DNA of 7,086 nt, from assembly GCA_031264605.1 (NCBI GenBank), contig JAISDQ010000117.1:1-7086 (forward strand), in the 5' to 3' direction. The translations under genes and the position numbers were made by a program. The notes beneath the pieces are model-generated. The model saw only the letters and a list, made by a program, of their open reading frames with translations, did no database searches and was not told the DNA's origin. The first letter of the stretch is position 1. Every line of letters starts with the position of its first letter. The DNA is from Synergistaceae bacterium. Its GTDB lineage: Bacteria; Synergistota; Synergistia; Synergistales; Synergistaceae. Shown in pieces: positions 1 to 6,267 of this stretch.

Positions 1-1263
1 ATGAAGGAGAGAGAGAACTACGCTGTCGCGGATATCGGACTCGCGAAGGAGGGCCGCGATCGGATCGACTGGGCGTGGCAGTACATGCCGCTGGTCAGGC
101 TCATCCGCGATAAGGAGTGCGCGGGAGGCCGGCGGCCGCTCGACGGGCATACGATAGCGTGCTGTCTTCACCTCGAAGCCAAGACCGCCTGCCTCCTGAA
201 AGTATTCAAGGATCTGGGCGCGGTTGTCACGGCGGCGGGGAGCAATCCTCTCTCCACCCAGGACCCGGTTTGCGCGGCCCTCGCGGAATACGGCGTGCAT
301 GTTTTCAGCAAACACGGGATGACGGACGAAGAGTACGGCGAGAACCTTCACAGGACGCTCGCCTGGGAACCGGACATAATAATAGATGACGGCGCCGACA
401 CTGTGGCCATGATCTGCTCGGATTATCCCGAACTGGCGCCGGGAATGCTGGGAGGATGCGAGGAGACCACCACGGGCATCAAACGCCTCAAGGCGATGGA
501 CGCCGACGGCGTGCTCAAATTCCCGATGCTCGCGGTGAACGACGCCCTTAGCAAGTACCTTTTCGACAACCGCTACGGTACGGGACAGTCCGTGTGGGAC
601 GGGATAATGCGCACCACCAACTGCGTAGTGGCGGGCAAAAACGTCGTAGTCGTAGGTTACGGCTGGTGCGGTAAAGGAGTTGCCGCGCGCGCGGCGGGAT
701 TGGGCGCTCACGTCATAGTGGTCGAGATAAACGCGCACAAGGCTCTCGAAGCCCACATGGACGGATTCCGGGTCATGGACATGGCGGACGCCTCACGGTG
801 CGGCGAAATATTCATAACCGTCACCGGCAACACGCAGGTGATTCGCAGGGAACATTTCGAAATCATGCGCGACGGAGCGCTGCTGGCAAACGCCGGACAT
901 TTCGACGTGGAAGTTTACGTGCCTCACCTCGAAGCGTTGGCCGTGAAATCTTACGACGCGCGCGTCAACGTCCGCACTTACGAACTCGACGACGGACGCA
1001 GGCTGCACCTGCTGGCGATGGGAAGGCTTGTCAACCTGGCCTCCGGCGACGGCCACCCCATAGAGATAATGGACACGAGTTTCGCCACGCAGCTTTTGTG
1101 CGCGCTATACATAGCCGGAGGGGCGAGCCTCCAGAAGGGCCTGCAGCGCGTGCCCGATTCGATAGACGACGCGGTGGCCAGGTACAAGATCGAGTCTCTG
1201 GGACTGAAACTCGAACGCCTCACGCCGGTACAGGAAAAGTACCTGAAGGAATGGAGGGAATGA
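1..1263 (+). CDS. ahcY: S-adenosylhomocysteine hydrolase family protein (archaeal/Thermotoga-type; possibly acts on S-inosylhomocysteine)
   Basis: Cytosolic NAD-dependent thioether hydrolase that frees homocysteine from S-adenosylhomocysteine (SAH) or an analogue, relieving inhibition of methyltransferases. Visible motifs over 420 residues: NPLSTQD (82-88), DDGAD (129-133), CEETTTG (153-159), VNDALSKYLFDN (179-190, with N180, K185 and D189 matching the catalytic Asn/Lys/Asp), a Rossmann motif GYGWCGKG (219-226), AGHFDVE (298-304) and GDGHP (349-353). It lacks the roughly 40-residue insert and the C-terminal Lys/Tyr tail of mammalian and many bacterial enzymes, so it belongs to the short archaeal/Thermotoga class. 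The stretch after His57 reads LEAKTA, placing Glu59 and Lys61 where human AHCY has Thr57 and Glu59 near adenine; substrate preference may therefore differ (inference). The ATG at position 1 fits the usual family N-terminus, but its ribosome binding site and promoter lie outside the window. One base separates its stop from the next gene, indicating an operon. Confidence 0.93.
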   Translation: MKERENYAVADIGLAKEGRDRIDWAWQYMPLVRLIRDKECAGGRRPLDGHTIACCLHLEAKTACLLKVFKDLGAVVTAAGSNPLSTQDPVCAALAEYGVHVFSKHGMTDEEYGENLHRTLAWEPDIIIDDGADTVAMICSDYPELAPGMLGGCEETTTGIKRLKAMDADGVLKFPMLAVNDALSKYLFDNRYGTGQSVWDGIMRTTNCVVAGKNVVVVGYGWCGKGVAARAAGLGAHVIVVEINAHKALEAHMDGFRVMDMADASRCGEIFITVTGNTQVIRREHFEIMRDGALLANAGHFDVEVYVPHLEALAVKSYDARVNVRTYELDDGRRLHLLAMGRLVNLASGDGHPIEIMDTSFATQLLCALYIAGGASLQKGLQRVPDSIDDAVARYKIESLGLKLERLTPVQEKYLKEWRE

Positions 1264-1264
1264 C

Positions 1265-2536
1265 GTGCCGGCAATACGAAACGCGCTCATCTGGGACGCC
1301 GGGCGCGACCGCGCCGAGTACGGCGATATCGTCGTAAAGGATGGTTTCATATCGTCCGTGACCGCCCCGAAAGAGGCGAAAGAGCCGATTTTATACGACT
1401 GTAAGGGCAAGTGTCTCGTTCTGCCCGGCCTCGTGAACGCGCACACCCACGTCTCGATGACGCTGCTCCGCGGCTTGGGCGAGGAACTGCCGCTCATGGA
1501 ATGGCTGCAAAAAAAGATATTTCCCGTGGAAGACCGGCTAACCGCGCAAAATATCCGCTCGGGGGCCGACCTCGCGATAATGGAAATGCTCGCGGCTGGA
1601 GTCACATGCTTCGCCGACATGTATTACTTCATGGACGAAGTGGCGATGTCCGTATTGGAAAGCGGAATCCGCGCCGCGCTGTGCCGCGGGCTCGTGGGAG
1701 ACGACCCCGTAAAACTCGCCGAGAACCTGGCGCTCGCCGAAACGTACAACGGCCGCGAGGGGCGGATCACTGTCCAGTTGGGACCACACGCCACTTACAC
1801 CGTCCAGCCCTCCGCGCTCGAACAAATCGCGGCGACGGCGCGCGACAAAAATCTGGGCATCCATTTTCATTGGCTGGAGACGAAGAGCGAACTCGACTTG
1901 TTGAGGAACGAGTACAAGACGGAACCGGCCGATTATCTCGAAAAAACCGGACTGCTCGGCGTAAAGGAACTGATTCTGGCGCACTGCGTGTGGCATCCGG
2001 CCGAGCAGCTCCCGGCCGTCGCGCGCGACAACGTCACCTTCGTTCACAATCCCAAGAGCAACATGAAACTGGGAAGCGGCTACGCGCCCGTCAGAGAATT
2101 CATGTCCTCGGGCGTTCGCGTGGCGCTGGGAACGGACGGCGCCGCGAGCAACAACAGGCTCGACCTGTGGGATGAGATGCGCTTCGCCGCCCTGATACAC
2201 AAGGGTTACAACCTCGACCCCACTATCGCCGGAGCGCGCGATATATTGAAGATGGCGACGGTGAACGGCTCATACGGCGCGGGATTCAAAGACGCCGGGT
2301 ATATCAGGGCCGGGCAGCGCGCGGACATGGTGATCGTCGACATGGACAACCCGAGATATGTCGGGTGCGACCCCGGCAATGTGCCGGAATTCGTGGTCTA
2401 CGCCGGCTCGTCGAGAGACGTTCGCGCCACCGTTGTGGACGGGAAAGTCCTTTACAGGGACGGCGAGTTCGCGACGCTCGACAGCGAAAAAATACTGGCC
2501 GCGGCTTCGCGCGACCGGAGGATTCTGGCGGGATGA
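1265..2536 (+). CDS. mtaD: 5-methylthioadenosine/S-adenosylhomocysteine deaminase (amidohydrolase superfamily)
   Basis: Metal-dependent deaminase of the MtaD/TrzN/SsnA amidohydrolase group. The family hydrolyses the adenine amino group of methylthioadenosine, SAH or 5'-deoxyadenosine to give the inosine form and ammonia. In 423 residues it shows NAHTH (H60 and H62, metal), PVE (E89), GPHATYT (H175), HWLET (H202 metal, E205 catalytic acid/base), AHCVW (H240) and GTDGAASNN (D291 metal), in the order and spacing of Thermotoga MtaD. The last part (RAGQRADMVIVDMDN) is the usual C-terminal beta-sandwich segment. The start is GTG, supported by GGAGG at 1253-1257, 7 bases upstream inside the ahcY end. 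The gene begins one base after the ahcY stop, and its TGA overlaps the next ATG, so all three genes should be co-transcribed and coupled. Its placement beside an SAH hydrolase homologue makes SAH a likely substrate. Alternatives within the family, such as methylthioadenosine or 5'-deoxyadenosine, cannot be excluded from sequence. Confidence 0.9.
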   Translation: MPAIRNALIWDAGRDRAEYGDIVVKDGFISSVTAPKEAKEPILYDCKGKCLVLPGLVNAHTHVSMTLLRGLGEELPLMEWLQKKIFPVEDRLTAQNIRSGADLAIMEMLAAGVTCFADMYYFMDEVAMSVLESGIRAALCRGLVGDDPVKLAENLALAETYNGREGRITVQLGPHATYTVQPSALEQIAATARDKNLGIHFHWLETKSELDLLRNEYKTEPADYLEKTGLLGVKELILAHCVWHPAEQLPAVARDNVTFVHNPKSNMKLGSGYAPVREFMSSGVRVALGTDGAASNNRLDLWDEMRFAALIHKGYNLDPTIAGARDILKMATVNGSYGAGFKDAGYIRAGQRADMVIVDMDNPRYVGCDPGNVPEFVVYAGSSRDVRATVVDGKVLYRDGEFATLDSEKILAAASRDRRILAG

Positions 2537-3372
2537 AGCGGGAAGAACAACCTTGGGCGCACTCGGGCGCGGAAGCGATTTCGCCGGACTGCATAATCTT
2601 CGACGTGGACGGCGTGCTGGTGGACTCGAAGACTTCGTATCAGGAAGTCATACGCCTGATTGTGGAGCGCGAATGGAAAAAAGCCGGCCTGAATCTGGAC
2701 GCCAGAGGCTATTCGTCCGAACTGAACGACGTTTTTAAAAATCACGGCTCCTTCAACGACGACTACGACATCGCATGGGCTCTGCTCAATATCGCGTTCT
2801 CCAGTGGAAGCGAAAACCTCTCGGAGGCGCTGCCGTCGCCCGCGAAGATTGGCGAGCTGTTCGCTCCCTACAGTGGGGAGTGCGCCGGCTGGATGTCCAA
2901 AGCGGCGCGGATAAGATTCGACATAGCGGCGGTGCGGATATGGGGGCAGGAACTCTATACCGGAGCCGGAGACGAGCCCGGACGGTGGACGTCCGACAAA
3001 CCGATGCTCAAATCCGACTGGAGGAGCCTGCCTCTGCCCGCTTACATTTACACGGGGCGCGACTTGACGGAGTGGCGTCTCGCCCAAAAAACGCTGTCGT
3101 GGCAGGATTTTCCTGACGAACGAACGGCGCGGATAGACATGGGGATAAAAAAACCGTCCGCGGAGGGACTGGAATACCTTTGCCGCAAATTCGGCCATGA
3201 ACGCCCCGTTTACTTCGGGGACACCGCCGGAGACAAACTGTCGTACGACGAATTCGGCCGCGGGTGGTTCGCGGCGATAGGCGATATTATACAAGACGCC
3301 GCCGTGAGGTTCCCCGACGTCGAGACCGCCCTGCGCGTCATGCTGAACTGGGACGCGGACACCGGGGTGTAG
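2533..3372 (+). CDS. HAD superfamily (subfamily IA-like) hydrolase, substrate unknown
   Basis: A 279-residue haloacid dehalogenase-type phosphohydrolase with all four HAD motifs: FDVDGVLVDS (D24 nucleophile, D26 acid), TGR (T174), a Lys at 206-207 in IKKPS, and GDTAGD (D230, D234). A helical cap lies between motifs I and II (about 35-165), as in C1-cap phosphatases. SYQEVI after motif I and the FKNHGSFNDDYD segment (68-79) resemble the family TIGR01548, of unknown function; this is recognition from memory, not a search. The ATG lies in an ATGA overlapping the mtaD stop, so translation is coupled. An in-frame ATG further upstream (2365) would bury the start in mtaD and was rejected. Its position as third gene after an SAH hydrolase homologue and an SAH/MTA deaminase suggests dephosphorylation of a product of nucleoside or homocysteine salvage, but no substrate can be read from the sequence. 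No clear terminator follows directly. Confidence 0.85.
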   Translation: MKREEQPWAHSGAEAISPDCIIFDVDGVLVDSKTSYQEVIRLIVEREWKKAGLNLDARGYSSELNDVFKNHGSFNDDYDIAWALLNIAFSSGSENLSEALPSPAKIGELFAPYSGECAGWMSKAARIRFDIAAVRIWGQELYTGAGDEPGRWTSDKPMLKSDWRSLPLPAYIYTGRDLTEWRLAQKTLSWQDFPDERTARIDMGIKKPSAEGLEYLCRKFGHERPVYFGDTAGDKLSYDEFGRGWFAAIGDIIQDAAVRFPDVETALRVMLNWDADTGV

Positions 3373-3746
3373 CTATGAAATACTGGTATGAAGGAGCGGA
3401 ACTTTTGCGATATGCAGTGATACATAAGGATGTGGCTGCATGAAAGAACCGCCGACAAGAATGCCCATCGCCTGAAAAATTATGACGTCCATGTGTAGGG
3501 GCGCGCATTGCGCGTCCGTCGTCATTTGATATCGGCGAGACCGTAAAACACGCGAAGGGGGACGCTCATATTTACAAACCCGCGTAATCTTGATTAGTCG
3601 GGATACCCGCGGACGCGCAAGCCGCGCCCCTACAATACGAAACCGGCCATATGCGTATATGACCATACTGTAGACAAAAATCCAATGAACTGGCAAGATA
3701 TTTTTTTACCCGCAATAAATATCTACGCCCCGGATGCCGCGTATCG
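3373..3746. other. Non-coding interval between convergent genes
   Basis: This 374-base gap separates the 3' ends of the rightward HAD gene and the leftward autotransporter gene. It contains the inverted-repeat element described separately and a weak AT-rich inverted repeat (GATATTT at 3697-3703 with AAATATC at 3717-3723, 13-base loop). Two very short rightward frames (3375-3443, 22 codons, and 3440-3475, 11 codons) have no ribosome binding site or recognisable product and are not called as genes. No canonical GC-hairpin-plus-T-run terminator is seen for either neighbour. Confidence 0.6.
3494..3634. repeat. 141-bp MITE/REP-like element with 25-bp terminal inverted repeats
   Basis: The left arm (3494-3518) begins TGTAGGGGCGCG and ends TTGCGCGTCCG. 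The right arm (3610-3634) is its reverse complement at 23 of 25 positions; the two mismatches are adjacent, in the centre of the arm. The left arm also holds a small palindrome, CGCGC-ATT-GCGCG (3502-3514). The 91 bases between the arms contain no open frame worth calling. The structure fits a small non-autonomous element or paired REP units. No clear target-site duplication is visible. Lying between two convergent genes, its hairpin could also help stop transcription from either side (inference). Confidence 0.6.
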
Positions 3747-5807
3747 TTAAAACGCCCAGTTCAAATTTATCCTCGCCCCGAACCCTTCGCGCTGTCCCGT
3801 GAAGCCGGACAGATTCAAATCCGCCGAGAACGGCGAGCCGGTTTGCTGATACGCGAAGCCGATTTCGCCGATCGCCGTGCCGCCCTCAAGACTCGGCGAT
3901 TCTATCGGTAGGCCGTAGGCCGTCGCGTCAACGCCGCCGGCGAACTCGTACTCGTACGCCGCGCCGGCGTAGAAGCGCGCGCCGTTTTTCGGCGGTGCGG
4001 CGTAACGCAATCCCGTTCTCCATCTCCATGAATCCGCGCCGTCGAAGCTGACCGGGTCGCCGGTCGAGAGCGTCGTGTCGTCGCCGCCCAGGTGTGTCCA
4101 GAGCAAACGGGTATAGAGGTCGAGGTTCGCGCCGTCACCGAGATTTTTCATGTAGCCGAGCGTGAAGTGAGCGCCGTAGTAACCCGAGTCCGTTTCGTAC
4201 GTCGCCGCGCTACCGTTCGCGTCGCGGAGGTCTCTGCTCTCGTAATCGTTCGACGATTTGCCGAACCGTACCGCCGCGTCATTGTAGAAATGGCCTTTTT
4301 CATTTCCGTCGTAATTCATGCGGAACGACAGGCCCGCGCCGTAGTAGTTCGCGTCGCCGCTTCCGCGAACGGCGGCGGCGTTTGCGAAGCTGTTGTACGT
4401 GTCGTAGTTTCCCCATCCCGCCTCGACGAAACCGCCGTACGTTAACGCTCCGTACTTAACCGCGCGGCCGCGGGCCAGCCCCGCGAGGACGGAAAACGTG
4501 CCGCCGTCCACGTAGGAGCCGGTGTCGTAACGGGAGCTGTTGTAGCTCATCGCGCCGAACGTGTAGGCGTTCGGCGCGCGGTTTGCCGCGAAGCCCGATT
4601 TCATTCCGGCGTCGGCTATCAGATCGCCGCCCGCCGTCACCGCCGCGAGGTTCGCGGCGCGGCCTTCGGAGAGGGCTTTGCTCTCTTCGCCGAGGCCGGC
4701 CTCCGTCACGTCCGCGTATAATTTGTAGCTGTCGTCTGAGAGCGCAAATTTATACTTCAGCGTCACGCCCTGCGTGCCGGAGCTGCCCGTGTTCGCGGGC
4801 GAACCGACGAGATGCGCGTACGACGCGCTCGCGTCGATGAGCGTCACCCTGTCGCCTTTTTTGAGCGGCGCGGCGCTGCCCGCTATGCCGACGTTTACCG
4901 TCGACCGCCCCGAACCGCCGTCACTCAGGTACGCGCCGTCGCCATTGATTACTCCGCTCACGGTGAGCATCGCGTCGCCCGCCGCGAAAGCGGCGGGAAG
5001 GTAAAAATTGTAGAACTCGAAATTCTGGACGTTTCCAACCTTTATCGGCGTACGCAGATTCAGCGTGTTGCCGGTGAACACGTCGCCGGCGCCTGAGTAA
5101 TAATCACCGCCCTTGATTATGCTCGCCGCGCTGAACGCGCCGCCGTTGATGTTGACAGTGTTGCCCGTCGCGGCGATTGTCTCGCCGGACACATATCCGC
5201 CAACGACGTCTCCGTCCACCGCGCCGCCGTTGATAGTGACGGTGTTGCCCGTCGCCGATGCCGTGCCGGTGGGATAGTTGGCGCTGGCATAGCCGCCATG
5301 GACGGTGCTGAATGTGCCGCTGTTGATGACGACGGAGTTGCCTGAAGCGATTGCGGTTCCCCCGCTTCCGTATTGCATAGCGTACCCGCCGTAGGCGGCA
5401 GCGTACGCGTGGGTTTGTCCGTCAACCGTCACGGTGTTGTTTTGCGCCGCCGCGGTTTTGCCCGCGCCGCTGGAATCGATTTGCGCGCCGAAGACGTATA
5501 TAGCGTAGCCGCCGCTCAGAATGTTGACGGCGTTGCCGGAAGCCGTGACGTCGTCTGTAGACGACAGATACGCGCCGTTGGCAACACCAACCACGCCGCC
5601 GCTCCCGACATTCAGCGTGTTACCGTCCGCCGGTTCATTGGCGCTCGCGCCGCCGTCGCTGCTGTTGCCGTAAGCGTCGCTGATGGTGGTATTGACATCG
5701 ACGGTCTGCCCCGCGTAAACCGCGCCGGGCAAGAACAAAACCGCCGTGAGAAAAACAAAAGCGGCTGTGAGGATTATTTTTTTATCCGCGAATTTTTTCA
5801 TCGTCAT
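3747..5807 (-). CDS. Autotransporter with repetitive passenger and C-terminal beta-barrel domain
   Basis: Type Va secreted or surface protein of 686 residues. Residues 1-32 form a Sec signal peptide: basic start (KKFADKK), hydrophobic core, and probable cleavage after VYA at 30-32. The passenger carries about seven diverged repeats of roughly 31 residues built on GNTVxINGG...VxGGY; the key Asn falls at 63, 92, 124, 157, 188, 216 and 247, as in beta-helical passengers. A Gly/Ser/Asp-rich linker region follows to about 400. Residues about 410-686 show alternating amphipathic strands rich in Tyr, Gly and aromatic residues and end NLNWAF with a terminal Phe, the signature of an autotransporter barrel inserted by the BAM machinery. 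No protease or esterase catalytic motif was seen, so the role is probably adhesion or another surface function (inference). The start at 5807 is preceded by AGAGAGGA (5817-5824 on the complement) with a 9-base gap; Met3 at 5801 is too far from it. It appears to be a single-gene unit. Confidence 0.88.
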   Translation of the reverse strand: MTMKKFADKKIILTAAFVFLTAVLFLPGAVYAGQTVDVNTTISDAYGNSSDGGASANEPADGNTLNVGSGGVVGVANGAYLSSTDDVTASGNAVNILSGGYAIYVFGAQIDSSGAGKTAAAQNNTVTVDGQTHAYAAAYGGYAMQYGSGGTAIASGNSVVINSGTFSTVHGGYASANYPTGTASATGNTVTINGGAVDGDVVGGYVSGETIAATGNTVNINGGAFSAASIIKGGDYYSGAGDVFTGNTLNLRTPIKVGNVQNFEFYNFYLPAAFAAGDAMLTVSGVINGDGAYLSDGGSGRSTVNVGIAGSAAPLKKGDRVTLIDASASYAHLVGSPANTGSSGTQGVTLKYKFALSDDSYKLYADVTEAGLGEESKALSEGRAANLAAVTAGGDLIADAGMKSGFAANRAPNAYTFGAMSYNSSRYDTGSYVDGGTFSVLAGLARGRAVKYGALTYGGFVEAGWGNYDTYNSFANAAAVRGSGDANYYGAGLSFRMNYDGNEKGHFYNDAAVRFGKSSNDYESRDLRDANGSAATYETDSGYYGAHFTLGYMKNLGDGANLDLYTRLLWTHLGGDDTTLSTGDPVSFDGADSWRWRTGLRYAAPPKNGARFYAGAAYEYEFAGGVDATAYGLPIESPSLEGGTAIGEIGFAYQQTGSPFSADLNLSGFTGQREGFGARINLNWAF
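5137..5255 (-). repeat. Two near-identical 35-nt direct repeats inside the autotransporter passenger
   Basis: Bases 5137-5171 and 5221-5255 match at 32 of 35 positions, spaced 84 bases (28 codons). They encode the best-conserved passenger repeats, around residues 187-196 and 215-224 (GNTVTINGG and GNTVNINGG). The conservation at DNA level suggests recent duplication or gene conversion and a possible site of repeat-number change. Confidence 0.65.
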
Positions 5808-5961
5808 TTTTCCGATTCCTCTCTAAGATACTTTTCAGATGGGGAGTGAACCCTAACAGGATACGAGCGTTCGCCGTTCCGCCCTCGGGCCGGCGTCCCG
5901 GCGCGTCTGCCTGACATCCTTGAAAAATAAGTTCTCATTCATGAAACCACCCTTATAAAAC

Positions 5962-6002
5962 AAATTCATCGCGTCATACGTTACGTATAATGCGATGAAT
6001 TT
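5962..6002 (+). terminator. Long hairpin, possible bidirectional terminator
   Basis: AAATTCATCGC (5962-5972) pairs perfectly with GCGATGAATTT (5992-6002). The inner bases continue the stem with a G-U, one pair, one C/A mismatch, then ATACG/CGTAT around a TTA loop, giving nearly 19 pairs. On the + strand it is followed by A and seven T (6004-6010). On the complement it is followed by G and four T. It may terminate transcription in either direction, or act as an operator or leader structure for the autotransporter transcript. Confidence 0.55.
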
Positions 6003-6013
6003 ATTTTTTTCAC

Positions 6014-6037
6014 ACCTGACTTTTGTCAGGTTTTTTT
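6014..6037 (+). terminator. Rho-independent terminator reading rightward
   Basis: CCTGAC-TTTT-GTCAGG (6015-6030), extended by an outer A-T pair, is followed directly by a run of T (6031-6037). This is a textbook intrinsic terminator on the + strand; the complement lacks the T-run. No rightward gene lies directly before it, so it either ends an unannotated rightward RNA or insulates the toxin-antitoxin operon from antisense transcription. Confidence 0.75.
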
Positions 6038-6051
6038 CGATTTTTATTTTT

Positions 6052-6192
6052 GAGAATGGTGACTGATATATAGATAATCATTTGCCGAAGCTCTAACAAT
6101 CATTATTTGCGTATTATTCATTAGTGTAACTGCTTAAGTATTGCTATAACTAGGTTTACAAGTATTTTATCTATACATCGATCACCACTCTC
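6052..6192. repeat. 141-bp segment bounded by 25-bp imperfect inverted repeats
   Basis: The left arm (6052-6076, starting GAGAATGGTGA) matches the reverse complement of the right arm (6168-6192) at 21 of 25 positions, and all four differences are transitions. The flanks TTATTTTT (6044-6051) and TTAATTTT (6193-6200) agree at 7 of 8 positions and could be a decayed target duplication, although they are low in complexity. The interior is AT-rich with no frame worth calling. It may be a small non-autonomous mobile element, or a large regulatory hairpin ahead of the toxin-antitoxin promoter. Confidence 0.5.
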
Positions 6193-6205
6193 TTAATTTT
6201 AATGC

Positions 6206-6234
6206 TTGACGTGTATTGCTTATCGCTATACCAT
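6206..6234 (+). promoter_or_regulatory. Predicted sigma-70 promoter of the toxin-antitoxin operon
   Basis: A -35 box TTGACG (6206-6211) and a -10 box TACCAT (6229-6234) are separated by 17 bases. They lie 33 bases upstream of the antitoxin start, as expected for a short 5' leader. The overlapping palindrome supports a regulated promoter. Confidence 0.6.
6213..6231. promoter_or_regulatory. Putative autoregulatory operator palindrome
   Basis: GTATTGC-TTATC-GCTATAC is an inverted repeat matching at 6 of 7 positions per arm, lying between the -35 and -10 boxes. DUF1778/GNAT modules are generally autorepressed by the ribbon-helix-helix antitoxin bound to such sites, so this is the likely binding site of the downstream antitoxin (inference). 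The half-site GTATTGCT recurs at 6138-6145 inside the upstream inverted-repeat segment, a possible second site. Confidence 0.45.
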
Positions 6235-6267
6235 ATGAAATGAGTAACCAGCGGAAAGGCAGGCGAT

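Larger units (their letters stand above)
5808..6267. other. Divergent intergenic region with hairpins and promoter signals
   Basis: This 460-base gap separates the leftward autotransporter from the rightward toxin-antitoxin operon. The left part (about 5840-5915) is GC-rich and would be the autotransporter leader. It contains a small hairpin, GCCGG-CGTC-CCGGC, at 5889-5902 and matches no riboswitch class I recognise. From about 5920 onward it is strongly AT-rich, unlike the genes to the left, and holds two terminator-like hairpins, an inverted-repeat-bounded segment and the antitoxin promoter (listed separately). No convincing leftward sigma-70 promoter for the autotransporter was found; a CTGACA box on the complement (6024-6029) with AATAAA 18 bases on is the best weak candidate. 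No coding gene is seen. Confidence 0.6.

Noticed and set aside
2365..2532. N-terminal extension of the HAD protein to an upstream in-frame ATG.
   Set aside because: The extension would be read from inside mtaD and is Arg-rich shadow sequence; the ATGA overlap at 2533 gives a normal coupled start shortly before motif I.
2452..3294. A 280-codon leftward frame opposite the HAD gene.
   Set aside because: The forward frame carries all HAD motifs in order; the reverse product is Arg/Pro/Val-rich with no recognisable motif.
3375..3475. Two tiny rightward frames (22 and 11 codons) sharing an ATGA overlap after the HAD gene.
   Set aside because: They lack a ribosome binding site and any family resemblance, and such short frames are expected by chance.
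3697..3723. AT-rich inverted repeat as a terminator for the autotransporter gene.
   Set aside because: The stem is only seven A/T-dominated pairs with a 13-base loop and no following T-run on the complement, too weak to call.
5120..5660. Regular repeats that might suggest a CRISPR array or satellite.
   Set aside because: The periodicity is in frame and encodes the protein repeat units of the autotransporter passenger; intervening sequences are coding and related, not unique spacers.
5373..5849. A 158-codon rightward frame opposite the autotransporter start.
   Set aside because: It is the complement-strand shadow of GC-rich repeat codons; its Arg/Val/Ala-rich product has no domain character, while the opposite strand has a full signal peptide and barrel.
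5986..5991. A perfect TATAAT on the + strand as a promoter -10 box.
   Set aside because: It lies within the stem of the 5962-6002 hairpin, has no good -35 box 16-18 bases upstream, and would be followed at once by terminators.
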